DNA from: Nipponacmea schrenckii
Taxonomy: Eukaryota > Mollusca > Gastropoda > Lottiidae
Length of the DNA stretch: 64,000 nt
Direction: 5' to 3'
NCBI GenBank assembly: GCA_030562195.1
Contig: JAUJPP010000003.1
Coordinates: forward strand, 48,800,602-48,864,601
Below, one piece after another: positions 1 to 11,487 of this stretch. Both the position numbers and the translations under genes were made by a program. Numbering within the stretch: position 1 is the stretch's first letter; each line of letters opens with the position of its first letter. Under the pieces are notes generated by a model. That model searched no databases and had not been told where the DNA came from. It saw nothing but the letters and a program-made list of their open reading frames with translations.

Positions 1-559
1 TTGGCATCAGATGCTCTTGTAACAATCAAAAACTTTATATTTGCTCCCTCTATCTTTATTTCATATATAAATATATTTTTCACCCCAAAACTGATACTTG
101 TTAGGTACTAATTATAAAGTTCAGTCTCAAAGCAATTGACTCTTGTCAATACAATATACATATTTATCAAAATCAAAAACAGAATAAATATCATAACCGT
201 AAACATACCAGCAAAGAATCAACCCCGTTATTTTATATCAATTGGACTTTGTCATGCAGGTCATTTACATTCAAAATATTTTGTTATTGCGAATTATGCC
301 TACTCTTACTTTAGCAGGCCCTATTCCAGGTAAATAAATTACACACTTTACACGCAAATATACGGTATGAATCAGGTTAACATCGGGTTGAAACTGTTGG
401 ACTCCAGCTTCTTATACTAGTCGGTATCATAAATGACCATCTCATTTTCGGAACATTTTCAACATATCCTCACAAATAGCATGGTAAATCCATGCATTAT
501 ATAACATTAATGTTTTGTGCACAATAAACATTCGTCAGATAGAAACTTGTCTTAGTCGA

Positions 560-925
560 TGAATTAGAATGCAATTGATGGAAATCGAACAGATCACAGA
601 TCGTTTAAGTTTTGTAGAAAATTACTCCAGTAGCCGGACAATCCTTCCCGATGATATTGCAATGGTCTTGAAATGATGGGAATTAATACATTATTCATAG
701 TTTAGGTAAAATACCTCCAAAAGATGGACAAGCCTTGTCGAAGGTAAATGCATCGTACTTCAATTGATGGAAAATGAATATATCATTTTTACATAAAATT
801 TCCCTAAAAGAAGGACAAGCGATATCCAAGGTAATGTATCGGTCTTGAATTGGTGTAAAATAGCTTAAAGATTTATAAATATCTTCAAGAAATGGAGAAG
901 CCTTATCCACGGTATTGAATAAATG
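560..925. repeat. Degenerate tandem repeat, period about 90 bp
   Basis: About four diverged units recur every 85-95 bases. Each has a 'GACAAGCC'-like word followed by a 'CAATTGATGGAAAAT'-like word (near 577, 672, 762 and 850). A 71-aa open frame on the minus strand (695-910) is a by-product of this repetition and itself shows internal repeats. The sequence on either side (1-560 and 925-1600) shows no gene I can recognise. Confidence 0.55.
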
Positions 926-1617
926 GGAAATTGATAAATCACAAAATAAGACCGCTTGTCAGACTAAGGGTTTTGACAACAGCGTTCTCTCTGTTTTCCT
1001 ACTTATGTGTGCGTGTCATTAACGATTTTTAAAATTTATCCAGATTTTGTGTGCCCTTTTCCTGAGAAATAAGAACACAGGGGAGAACCGATAGTTTGTT
1101 ATCGAAAACCCATTGTCCAAGAGAGAAGTCTCGTTATGTGTAAAGCGAAGTTGATTTGTGGTTACCTACCTTTTATGTTTATGTGTTTCAGGAACATTGT
1201 TAGCAAAGTATTTTTGATACTAGTATAGAGTTTCGTTTTGCGGGTCGGATCGTTCTTGGTTTATTTATAAGCATCGATTTGCACCCTCCAAATATTCAAT
1301 CGTCTTTAGCTCCTTGAATTCAATAATTTTATTTTATTGTTTTTTATATATCAGAAATACTGTGATAATGACGGACTAAAACGGAAAGTTTTGTGAATTT
1401 TTTTAGGGTTGTAAAAAAAAGTATCATTGGACCTCATGGCTTATGAAATGAATACTACCTCTTAGAATGCTCATAAAATTTTAAAATCTCAAACTAAGTC
1501 AACAAGAGAAAACAGTCATAAGCTACACTTACCAGGTGTCATAACTAAAAGATGTTTAATTATACTAAGTTATTATTGAAAAACCCTGTTTCGAAATTAC
1601 TTAATTTAATGGATTCT

Positions 1618-1758
1618 AAGATGTTATTGGGGAATATTTTGACTTCATTTTAATAAAAGATTGAATAAGGTAATATATACATTGAAAGATTTAAGATTAT
1701 ATGTTTTTTACTTTGCTGATTAATTAATTTTCTAAACTGAAATGTTATCGTTTATTCC
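1618..1758 (+). repeat. Left arm of a perfect 141-bp inverted repeat
   Basis: This segment is the exact reverse complement of 3266-3406 over 141 bases by eye. The 1.5 kb between the arms is non-coding and contains a SINE. I saw no clear target duplication outside the arms. It could be a long-TIR or fold-back element, or a recent inverted duplication. Confidence 0.8.
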
Positions 1759-1910
1759 AAAAACATCTATTTTGACATTAGGTCATTCCACTAATGAAAA
1801 GACTCCTATTTACCAAGTTTAAAAATTTCAATTTTTTGGTCATCTTCAGTGGTGGTGTACCTTCTACTCGTTGATCCAGTTGCTGATTTCTTCTAATTTT
1901 TTTAGAATAA

Positions 1911-2005
1911 ATTTTCTATGGCCTAATGGACCTGTTGAGCCTATTGACTATCAATAAAAAATTTCTATGGCCTAATGAACCGGTTGAGCCTATTGACTAT
2001 CAGTT
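1911..2005 (+). repeat. Two-copy tandem duplication of about 50 bp
   Basis: Two adjacent copies begin with 'TTTCTATGGCCTAATG' and contain 'GTTGAGCCTATTGACTATCA', with only a few substitutions between them. No coding potential is seen. Confidence 0.7.
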
Positions 2006-2425
2006 GTTGGACTGATGACCATTGAATACAACAACAAGCATTTGATATACAATTTATTATTTTTCCAAATTCAATCAAGATTTTCCCATACTTCCTTGAA
2101 TGCATAGCTTTCATAAGGTTATTTTTCATTCATAGAAATTCTTTTTCCAGCAATTTTGGATTTATATCAGGACTGAATAACCATCTATATGCTAAAAGAA
2201 AAAAAAGTACAATTCAAAGTAAAAAAAAAAAAAAAAAATTCTGTGAAAATTGGTCACAAGGTTATTATGTTATTTGATACATTTGTCACAGTAACTTTAG
2301 TCCCCAAGTAAATGTGTAATTTTAACTTCATTTACAATTAAATAAGTTCCAGTTTACTAACACCGAATTTCTTGGAAAGAGTTCGAAGTCACAGTAGTCT
2401 TATAGCAAAAGTATATGAAACATAA

Positions 2426-2726
2426 TGAATGGAGTCTTACACTTTTGCACCTAATAGGCTAATGAAGATGGGCAAGGCCATGCAGGGTGCAATGAGGACA
2501 ATTTGTCAGGACAGCGTCATTTGCCTAATCTTGTTTTGTCGAGGGATTTTTGACATGCTCAGCACACAGAGATTATTGTCCCTTCTGAATGACTAGACAT
2601 TTTGTTCAATGTCAGCCCATCCAACCAGCATCAAAGACAAGGAGAAAGCGAAAGGTCATTTTGACCTTTGTCTGGATTGAACCCTAGAAAGCATCTAACT
2701 CATTAAGCCACTGCGGCTTCAATAGT
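2426..2726 (-). repeat. tRNA-derived SINE, minus strand
   Basis: Read on the minus strand, the element starts with a tRNA-like head: an A-box-like GTGGCTTAATGAGTTAG and a B-box GGGTTCAATCC. Its body (CAATGAGG...TCAGGACAGCG) is shared with the SINE at 32893-33079. An 8-bp repeat AAACATAA flanks it (2418-2425 and 2727-2734) and is probably the target-site duplication. Confidence 0.7.
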
Positions 2727-3265
2727 AAACATAAAACTTACCTTTATCTTATTTTAAGGTAAACAAACTATAACCAGTTAGCCTTCTCAATCAACTTTTT
2801 CATCTCAATAGAAGATACTGTTTAAGATTCTCTTTGCCTCTGATAAAAACAATCAAATTTTTTTAAAAAACAAACATGAAAGATACACCTATTTGCTAAG
2901 AACTTTTGCAAAAAAATGGATATTTAAGTAATTTGTTTTAGTCATTGTAAAGGATTTATAGGATTGTCAAGGTTTTATCGATTTTCATGAGGTCACTATG
3001 GAAAAAGTGATAGGGATGTCATAATACGCATAGTTTAAATCGAATTACAAGAACTACAGATGTCTGATTAAAAATTGGGATAGTGCAAAACAATGTTATC
3101 AGTAAATTTGGTATACATAAGATAACACACTGAGAAAATATAAATCTTGATTTCGTACCCACCTGAAACCATCTTGTGAATGTCTGTGATAGGATATATT
3201 TAAAATTAGCCTAAATGTTTATCTTATGAACACAACATAATGCTCAACAGGACAGTCAATTTTTG

Positions 3266-3406
3266 GGAATAAACGATAACATTTCAGTTTAGAAAATTAA
3301 TTAATCAGCAAAGTAAAAAACATATAATCTTAAATCTTTCAATGTATATATTACCTTATTCAATCTTTTATTAAAATGAAGTCAAAATATTCCCCAATAA
3401 CATCTT
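3266..3406 (-). repeat. Right arm of the perfect 141-bp inverted repeat
   Basis: Exact reverse complement of 1618-1758. Identity stops abruptly at both edges, which points to a recent event. The 3.4-4.8 kb stretch that follows has only short, unsupported open frames, and I see nothing else in it. Confidence 0.8.
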
Positions 3407-4812
3407 TAAGAAGGTATCTTCACTCTGTCAGGTCGAAATCTTTTCATAGTCTCTATAAAATACAAAAAAAAGGAATATATTTAGTTTCAAAAAAATAAGT
3501 AAACTTTCTCATTGTATTACATTTTTACTCAAAGGTATTGACAAATTTGTACAAATTCAATTGAAATTGAGTTAGAAATTGAGTTATATTTTTCTAATAT
3601 TGGGCTAAAGAAATATCCATGCTTGCCGATAGTATAGAAATGAATAAACTTTGTCATTGTATTACATGTAATAAAAAAGTGTGCATGATACATCACACAT
3701 AAAAAATCAATTAAAACTAAGTCTCTAATTTGCTAGAAAGAATCTTTTTTTGCATGTTTTGGCCATGTCAAAGGTAACAATTCAAAAACTGTTATTTGAA
3801 CTATTGTGCTACAAGTCAAATTCATCGAACATCACATCAATATTAAAAGAGACATACCAAGTTTGGTCAAAAACAAGTTAATTTGTTTGATAGTTCATGA
3901 CTGCTTATAACAGCCAATGGCCATTCGTCCATCAGGAATATTGCATTTGATATTTCATAGGTATAAATACATGAGGTATGTTCATTAATTGCGGATGGTT
4001 GGTTGATATAATTTTTCTAGGGGCAATCCATTGTTTGGGTACAGTGCCATCCTTGCCCCCTGTAGTAACGGGCCTGATTTAAAAAAAAGCAATAGTCTAA
4101 ATGAAGTCTGATTGTTTATTTTGTGTTATTGGTGATTTAGGTTGCTTACAATGAAGGTAGCCCTACTAATTTCTGGGCATTTAGTAGCTTTCAAACAATA
4201 TCAAAGAGTGAAAATGCTTGCATATGGTATATACAATCATATTCCCCCTATACCATTCATGTCAAAGTACAAGGTGATTGTCGACACAATCACAGGTGTA
4301 CATGGATGGGGTAGGCAGGTAATAATCGCATGATGAACTACAAAATCATCCATATTCTAAATATATCAAGGTTTGGTGGATTCGAAGTGTTTAAATACCC
4401 GGTAGGCCTACCTCCTTATCATGTATGGGCCTATTGATTCTCAAATGGTCTATTATTTAGAACTAAATTTTACTGTTTAGTAACCAAAAAGAAGTGGCTG
4501 ATCAAATGAAAATAACATACCTGACAGAAATGGTAGAATAAACTGCATATCTGTGAAATTTCAGTTCTTGATTCAGCATGGAATATCGCTGTCTTTTCTT
4601 CTTGTCTCCGATATCCAGGCGCAATATAGGGGGTTTATCAATAGTTATAGGATTTTTATTTTCTTCCAGATTTAGGATAAAGCGAAGTGATTTCCAGTGA
4701 AGAATATACTACAAATACATAGCCTAGCATGCCTTTAAAGCATATTATGTATAAATTGTCCAGAATCATCGGCTGTATAATGCCAGAAAAACTGTCAAAT
4801 GACCCTATTTGG

Positions 4813-5213
4813 TGACCTTGACCTTGGAGCGAGTACAGGTTTTGGCGGAAAAAAAAACGGTTTTGTTATGAAAAAAAAACAAAATAATTACATGTATTAT
4901 GAAATAAGTAGCGATATGAGTGTTGATCTTGACTTTACAGCTTAAAAGTATCAAGAAAATAAAAAATAAGTCATTTTAGAATTTATCGAATATAAACTAA
5001 ATTAATTTGATTGGATGCAAAAATTCAACTGGGTCGCCCATAAGTAGCATTATTTTATTTTGATGGTCAAAATTATTCCTATTCTTTGTAAGTAATAGTA
5101 TTTTGTTAGCTTTTAGCAGCCTTCTTAGAAGCTAACATTTGTACCGTACGGTACACGATATGACGTTTGTTAGTCTTTATAACAGGCTAAGAGTTCTAAG
5201 TATTTCGTTTTCA
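4813..5213 (+). repeat. Copy A of a local duplication (uninterrupted)
   Basis: This about 400-bp unit starts at TGACCTTGACCTTGG and ends at AAGTATTTCGTTTTCA. It is repeated from 5250 to 11036, where two transposons interrupt it. Copy A therefore preserves both empty sites: GATATG followed by the downstream sequence, and TTTATCGAATATAA. It has no coding content. The unit contains a short palindrome, GTACCGTACGGTAC. Confidence 0.85.
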
Positions 5214-5343
5214 GGTGGTTTTTCAGTCTGATTTACTGATTTCCATTGATGACCTTGACCTTGGGGCGAGTTCATGTTTTGGCGAAATATACGGTTTTGT
5301 TATGAAAACACAAAATAATTATTATGAAATAACTAGCGATATG

Positions 5344-5782
5344 TACGGTGGTTTGTATACGACATCATTTATTTTTTTAATTTTGAATTTAAAAAATGGA
5401 ATATAATTAAAAACCTGGAATATAATTTTTAGACTTGTATTTTCACCCGGGTGAAAATTAATTTTCAAGTGAAATGTGGTTAGCACGTGATTGACTAGTA
5501 TTAATAATTTTTTAATTCAAAATTCTAGAATTATCACCTGGGTGAAAATTAATTTACACCCGGGTGGAAATTCAAATTTTTAATTCATAATTCTAGAATT
5601 ATCACTTGGGTGAAAATTAATTTCCACCCGGGTCGAAATTCAAGTATTTAATTCGAAATTCTAGAATTATCACCTGGGTGAAAATTCAAATTTTAAAATT
5701 ATATTCCAGTTTTAAAATTATATTCGATTTTTTTAATCAAAAACTTAAAAAAAATAAATGATGTCGTATACGGACCACCGAA
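5344..5782. mobile_element. 0.44-kb inverted-repeat element with palindromic decamers
   Basis: The ends are inverted repeats (TACGGTGG...TATACGACATCATT at the left, its complement at the right). A direct 6-bp GATATG at 5338-5343 and 5783-5788 is confirmed as a target duplication by the empty site in copy A. The interior is a tandem array of about 65-bp units, each with a palindrome such as CACCCGGGTG or CACCTGGGTG, and has no gene. It is a non-autonomous, MITE-like relative of the 4.9-kb element at 5858-10803, which has the same GGTGG terminus and the same type of palindrome. Confidence 0.8.
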
Positions 5783-6249
5783 GATATGCGTGTTGATCTC
5801 TACTTAACGGCTTAAAAGTATCAAGAAAATAAAAAATAAGTCATTTTAGAATTTATCTAAGGTGGCTTACATACGACATTTTAACTTTTAATTTTGAATT
5901 AAAAACTTTTACTTTTGACCTAGGTGAAAACTAATTTTAATTAAAAACTTCAATTTTCACCAAGGTGAAATTATTTTCACCTAGGTGATAATTCAAGGAA
6001 TAAATAATTAAAAACTTCAATTTTCACCTTGGTGGAAATTATTTTCACCTAGGTGATAATTCAAGAGATAAATAATTAAAAACTTCAATTTTCACCTTGG
6101 TGGAAATTATTTTCACCTAGGTGATAATTCAAGGAATAAATAATTAAAAACTTCAATTTTCGTTTTGGTTGGATTTTAGTAAAATCTTGCGTGTAGGATT
6201 ATACCCATAAGATCTTGGACAAGTTTGATTTGGGATAGTGGGGAAGGAA

Positions 6250-6390
6250 ACTTTTATCTCGTAGTTTCGGGAAAGCACGGGCCTAGGAATCAGACTTAAT
6301 TTTTTTCTCACACCGATCGGGATTCGAATCTAGTCGCCAAGCAGATGACAGTCCAACTCGCTAACAACTGAGCCATTCACCACCCTAAAC
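6250..6390 (-). repeat. tRNA-derived SINE head, minus strand
   Basis: On the minus strand the sequence carries an A box TGGCTCAGTTGTTAGCG (6359-6375) and a B box GATTCGAATCC (about 6320-6330) at tRNA spacing, preceded by GTGGTGAA. A tail follows toward 6250. It looks like a SINE promoter head rather than a working tRNA gene, because no full cloverleaf with a 3' acceptor stem is evident. Confidence 0.6.
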
Positions 6391-6689
6391 AAGTGGTTGC
6401 CTAGCAAGATACGCCCACTTTAAAATATATTATCTGTGTTAACACAGGATAAACTCTAAGATTATTTAGGTCTAATCCAAGTTCTCATCATATAAATGTT
6501 CACACCAAATTTCATTAAAATCAGATGAAAACTGTATTGTCTATCGCAATCACAAGCCGCGTTTTGACTAAGTCAAGTGCAATAACTCAAAAACAGTATA
6601 TCGAAACGTCAATTTCGAATTTGACCAAGATGCAACAACTTCAATGATTACACCAAATTTCATTCAAATCTGATGAAAACTGTATAGTC

Positions 6690-9600
6690 CAGTATGTTTT
6701 GGAGGACATGCCGGACAAAAGCACCAAAATTTTTTGAGGCTACCTGTGATGGTACTTTTGAAAATCAGAAGGGGTGCCCAAATTTTTTTTAATTCCTTGA
6801 CTTAATTTATGCTAATTATGCTAATTAGCACTTAAAATCACTAAAAAACGTTTATCTGGTAAATCTAGCAATCTATAATCATGGAAACGCTGCCAATATT
6901 CGCGAAATATGTAAAAGGAGAACCAATGAGCATGAACATATTTGTTTTCCTACAGTAGAATAATGCTAATTAGCCTAATTATGCTAATTAGTTGATGAAA
7001 TCTCTAAAATTGGCGAGGTTTACTTATTTTGGCCAATTAAACCAAGTATCCATTGGAATTTTTAGCTTTCTCTTATGACCATAACAATTCAAAAGATATT
7101 GTAGGTTATCCTACCTTTTTAGTGGAATTAATCAAGCTAATTAATCAAGAAAATGAAGGAAGTATAAAACGTCATTTATTATCCTTTGACCTTTGAAACG
7201 ATACTATGACTGATTAGTGATTAGGCACATTGTCAACACTAAAATCATCATCCCTCGCTACAAAATGTTCTTTGAACCTTCATTTAATGACTAATGATCC
7301 TAATTAACACAGTCCGCTAATTAATTATTTCTTACATTTGCATCCTCAAAGTTCTGTGCATTCACGCCATCCTGCACTGATACATTTTACCAATTCTTTG
7401 CTAGCCTTTGATGCCACATCGAGCGTTCTCCTAACTGGTACCCTACTTTGCCCATCATCATCCATTTTCCAGCCACAATCTGCAGGAGATGATACATTCT
7501 GTATTGGCTTCTGAATATATGTCCAGATGCCTGCCTGCTAAAGGGCTCGTTTGGTGTGGTTGAACAATGCATCTTGTGTTGGTGGCAGGTTTTCCATAGT
7601 TTTGTTCCTTTTTTTTGCAGAACAAATTCTTTCTTGCATCATTCACACTAGTGAGGTAACTTGTCGTGTCATACAGAACGATACAGTTGGAAATGTTTTG
7701 ATGCAACATCTAACGTTTCAAATGGATTTAAAGCGATGCGCATGAAAGCTTCGGTCACCCCTTCACCGTTTGCCATGCCGTTTTCTTTCCTCGACCAAAG
7801 AATGAAGATACCGTATCACAGCCTGTCAGACTATGGAAAATCGGCAGCGACGTGGGCCTTTCCATTCCAAGAACTTGAGCAATTGCATTGATACTGATAT
7901 ATTTTAAGTCCTTGCCTGTTCCGAAAGCAACCCATATTTCAGCAGATTGGCATATCGTAAGGAGATAGTAGAACTTGCCAATCAGTATGATAATAACATC
8001 AGTGTCAACTGTTCGCACGCAACATTTTGTTACGCCATGGTGCAGTGCATATTGCAGGTGTATCATAATCCGCGTAATTGCTTCTTCGTGATCACATATC
8101 TCTATCAAATGGCCCTTTCCATTCATCACAGCATTTCGGCCATCTGTTATTGCAGCGACTTTGCCTGATGATATGTCAGCTGTTGCAATGATATCGGAGA
8201 GAAATGAAAATAGTTCCTGCTTGTTCTTCGGATCACACAAGAAAGCCTTCCAGTTTCCAGGGATTTTGTTCTTGTCTAAGACCTTTCTGCGAACTCCCTT
8301 GCCACGCTTCTCTCTAGTAGACTCTTTGATATTATTTGGCAATACATCTATCCTGTGGCAACTTTCCAGCTGTTTGATTAAGTGTGGAAGAAACACTCTT
8401 TGTGCATTATCAGTGAATGTATCTACTCCATTCAACGAGAGCATGTACAACTGCAGCACCGTCAAGCATTTTCGCATCAAACAGAATTGGAAGCTCATCT
8501 TGCGTTTCTTCTATGAGACAGCTGATCAAATCTGACTTGGCGAGACTTCGAGGTTTTCCATTATCTGAAAGTGCAGGTGGCGCAGGATTATTTTCATGTT
8601 TGCTTTTCCGACTTGGTTTTGTCTTTCTTGTCAGTGAACTTGATTAGCGGTAGATCTTTATCGTGGTATTGATGGACTTCGTGCGCTCTACAATAACAGA
8701 CTTGGTATATTCCCCAAACGGTCGTCTTCCAACGGATTCGATAGTTCGGATAGTTTCAGCTACCATATCACCAATGATGTCTCGCGTGGCTAGGACTACC
8801 AAATCGGCGGTGTCATGCTCCCCATGTCTCGGATGTGAATGGGTATAGCATGCATAATTAAGTGGTCAAGTCCAAAGAACCATGGTACTAATGCCTTCAG
8901 TGCATTAACGTACAAAGGAAAGTCGACTTCACGATGAGCGCGGACAAATATGAGCCCTAGGATTTCGAAATGAAGATCTGTGTCCCAGTACTTGAATGTT
9001 GTAATGACTTGTTTTAATCATTTTGTTTATCCACGATTTCTTTCCTTCCTCTGTGTGTGGCTCTGCATTGCAAGAAGTATATGCACGATGTTGCAGTCTA
9101 GCTAACGCCAAGCAAGTTACTTGGTGGGCATGCCTTGTTCTTGTCAGGTGTGACGCTTTAAGGAAAGAATCAGTAAACATCGGGAGGTATATTAATTTAA
9201 GTAATATAACTGTAACTGCAGGTGACAGGGTTCCAAGACGATGGATAATATTCATGATATAGGCCAATTTTTAAAAATGCAATTATCAGCCATTTTTTTT
9301 TTTTAGCCTTTTTAGCCCTAGAACCAAATAAAGAAACCTAACTTACGAAATAACGTAATGAACTATCATTTAAATTTTCGAACCAAAAACTTCCACTACA
9401 AATCAGCTCCATATGGGTGTAACTAATTTGTTCTACTATAAATGGTATGGTTGCCATGGCTATTTTATTACATGAAAACCCAGATTTTCACTTAAAAATA
9501 GTTTTCATGACCTTTTGACCTCTTGTGACGTCATCAATGAGGTCATCAATTTTTTAATGGCTGTGAATTAAGCGGGTCCTTAATATCTTTCTAACGATAC

Positions 9601-9851
9601 CAAACCTGATTATCTATACCTTTTTTTAAATGCATGCAAATAGCGTTTATGTTTCCCCTACCCCTTATTTTTGCACTGAATTTGTAGTATGGAGTTTTAC
9701 GCCAATTTGGCGATAGCGGCCACATGGGACGAGTTAGGTGATTGCACCCCTTCTGGATTTGTAGCCTATCATCATACAGACACACATAAAAAATATTTTG
9801 CTTTTGTCCGCTCTGTCCCCTTCGGTTGAAAATTGGCTGCTAACATACTAG
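6690..9851 (-). mobile_element. Nested DNA transposon carrying a nuclease-like gene
   Basis: Imperfect inverted ends (CAGTATGTT... at the left, ...AACATACTAG at the right) continue inward with a shared GGACAAAAGC and an A/T run. A TAGTC repeat at 6685-6689 and 9852-9856 fits a target duplication inside an about 160-bp core repeat. The cargo is a decayed minus-strand gene (7350-9267). The XPG/FEN-like motifs in that gene make the Academ superfamily, known to encode an XPG-type nuclease, the best guess. This is not proven. Confidence 0.55.
7350..9267 (-). pseudogene. Broken transposon gene, XPG/FEN-like C-terminal half
   Basis: Successive minus-strand frames give one protein broken by shifts. 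The 8929-9267 frame has FLKASHLTRTRHAHQVTCLA. The 7755-8498 frame (247 aa) has STREKRGKGVRRKV, IPGNWKAFL, HEEAITRIMIHL, RTVDTDVIII, WVAFGTGKDLKYI and LTGCDTVSSFFGRGKKTAW. The 7350-7709 region supplies a C-terminal tail. I recognise these words from a large family of uncharacterised, repeat-associated proteins in invertebrates and fish. The order HEEA..R, TVDTD, GCD, GRGKKTA resembles the XPG-I region, the acidic motif and the helix-hairpin-helix of FEN1/XPG nucleases, which is inference. HEEAITR appears to have lost a family acidic residue. The N-terminal half is absent here, but a fragment of it is present at 15378-16830. Confidence 0.65.
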
Positions 9852-10028
9852 TAGTCTCTTTCGCGTTCACAAGCCAATTTTGACGCGTTTTGGCTAAGTC
9901 AAGTGCAATAACTCAAAAAACATTCATCGAAAAATCGCCAATTTCGAACTTGTCCATGATCTCATCAATATAAATGATCACAGCAAGTTTCATTCAAATC
10001 TGATTAAAACTGTAGTCTCACAAGCAAT

Positions 10029-10105
10029 TGTGGACGGACGGACGGACGGACGGACGGACCGACAGACCGACCGACTGACCGACGGACGGACGGACGAACG
10101 GACAG
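10029..10105 (+). repeat. GGAC/CCGA tetranucleotide microsatellite
   Basis: A run of GGAC repeats passes into CCGA/GACC variants next to the GGGGTGACGACAATATACG segment and the hairpin end of the compound element. The same junction occurs near 12832-12870, 51660-51710 and 60810-60830. The minus-strand open frame with a serine/arginine-rich stretch here is an artefact of the repeat. Confidence 0.85.
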
Positions 10106-10809
10106 GGGTGACGACAATATACGACCACATTATAATGTGGGCGAATGTGGGCGTATAAAAAGTGGTTTCAGAACTCAGGTTATTTATTCCTTGAAATATC
10201 ACCTCGGTGAAAATAATTTCCACCAATCAAACTTGTCCAAGATCTTATGGGTATAATCCTACACGCAAAATTTTACTAAAATCCAACCAAAACGAAAATT
10301 GAAGTTTTTAATTATTTATTCCTTGAATTATCACCTAGGTGAAAATAATTTCCACCAAGGTGAAAATTGAAGTTTTTAATTATTTATTCGTTGAATTATC
10401 ACCTTGGTGGAAATAATTTTCACCATGGTGAAAATTGAAGTTTTTAATTATTTATTCCTTGAATTATCACCTAGGTGAAAATAATTTCCACCAAGGTGAA
10501 AATTGAAGTTTTTAATTATTTATTCCATGAATTATCACCTTGGTGGAAATTATTTTCACCATGGTGGAAATTGAAGTTTTTAATTATTTATTCCTTGAAT
10601 TATCACCTAGGTGAAAATAATTTTCACCAAGGTGAAAATCGAAGTTTTTAATTATTTATTCGTTGAATTATCACCTTGGTGGAAATTATTTTCACCATGG
10701 TGAAAATTGAAGTTTTTAATTAAAAATTAATTTTCACCTAGGTGAAAAGTAAAAGTTTTTATTTCAAAATTAAAAGTTAAAATGTCGTATGTGAGCCACC
10801 GTATTTATC

Positions 10810-11036
10810 GAATATAAGCTAAATTAATTTGATTGGATGCAAAACTTCAACTGGCCCGCTCATAAGTAGCATTATTTTATTTTGATTGGTCAAAATTATT
10901 CCTATTCTTTGTAAGTAATAGTATTTTGTTAGCTTTTATCAGCCTTCTTAGAAGCTAACATTTGTACCGTACGGTACACGGTATGGCTTTTGTTAGTCTT
11001 TATAACAGGCTAAGAGTTCTAAGTATTTCGTTTTCA
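10810..11036 (+). repeat. Downstream part of duplication copy B
   Basis: It continues copy B after the 4.9-kb insertion and matches 4988-5213 closely, including GTACCGTACGGTAC and the end AAGTATTTCGTTTTCA. The earlier parts of copy B are 5250-5343 and 5783-5857. The 11.04-11.49 kb stretch after it is non-coding, with nothing recognised. Confidence 0.85.
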
Positions 11037-11487
11037 TAAAGGCTAACTTTACAGGAACGGTCGAAAAACTTAATTAAACATCATGTTTTTACAGACACAT
11101 ATTAAAAGAATGCATCTTATTTGATCAATACTAAGTTAATAAATATAAAAAATGTAAACACAATAATGTTAAAGACGACGAAATAACTCATTATGATGTG
11201 AAATGTCTTTAAAAATCCTCCTAATCGTCTTTCCGGTTTCTAGTTTCGTAACTCAGATACGCTTCCACTATTAGAAATAGTTCGGTACCCCAACTTCTTC
11301 AGTAAATACACACAGTTAAAATTGGGAATATTTTCAGCTTTTGACAACTTCAGACGTTGTAAATTTGATGCATACTTTATCATTTAACTAATATGGCTGA
11401 ACAAGATAGGTTGCCATTAGGTTCTTGTCTAGATTTGCAAGTATACAGAACTAGACAAGATGAGAAGTTTCGTATGGTACTATGTTT

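Larger units (their letters stand above)
6409..10156. mobile_element. Compound-repeat element (ATACGCCCAC termini), interrupted
   Basis: It begins ATACGCCCAC and ends GTGGGCGTAT. Inside are monomers of an about 160-bp core repeat with the words 'AAGTCAAGTGCAATAACTC' and 'CATTCAAATCTGATGAAAAC' (6480-6689 and 9857-10020). These are followed by a GGAC tetranucleotide run (10029-10105) and a hairpin terminus, CCACATTATAATGTGG. The complete element at 11893-12893 has the same order of parts. One core monomer is split at 6689/9852 by a DNA transposon. The architecture recalls the 'pearl' repeat family described from bivalves, but that link is an inference. Confidence 0.7.
5858..10803. mobile_element. 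4.9-kb inverted-repeat element, outer shell of a nest
   Basis: The ends TAAGGTGGCT and AGCCACCGTA are inverted and continue into long arms (about 5858-6235 and 10215-10803). The arms are built of about 69-bp tandem units carrying palindromes CACCTAGGTG, CACCTTGGTG and CACCATGGTG. A 6-bp TTTATC duplication (5852-5857 and 10804-10809) is confirmed by the uninterrupted sequence in copy A near 4988. The right arm has more repeat units than the left. The interior holds a SINE and a nested compound element. I see no transposase that clearly belongs to this shell, so it was probably mobilised in trans. Confidence 0.8.

Noticed and set aside
2220..2240. Poly-A run as evidence for a retrogene tail
   Set aside because: No coding or SINE body with target duplication could be tied to it.
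4142..4333. 63-aa plus-strand frame
   Set aside because: No domain, no splice or promoter context, and a length expected by chance.
6310..6390. Functional tRNA gene on the minus strand
   Set aside because: The A and B boxes are present, but a full cloverleaf and acceptor stem are not. A SINE head fits better.
7947..8647. Plus-strand open frames across the nuclease-like gene
   Set aside because: They are antisense shadows of the recognisable minus-strand protein.
9990..10226. Arg/Ser/Val-rich minus-strand frame
   Set aside because: It is the translation of the GGAC tetranucleotide run and nearby repeats.
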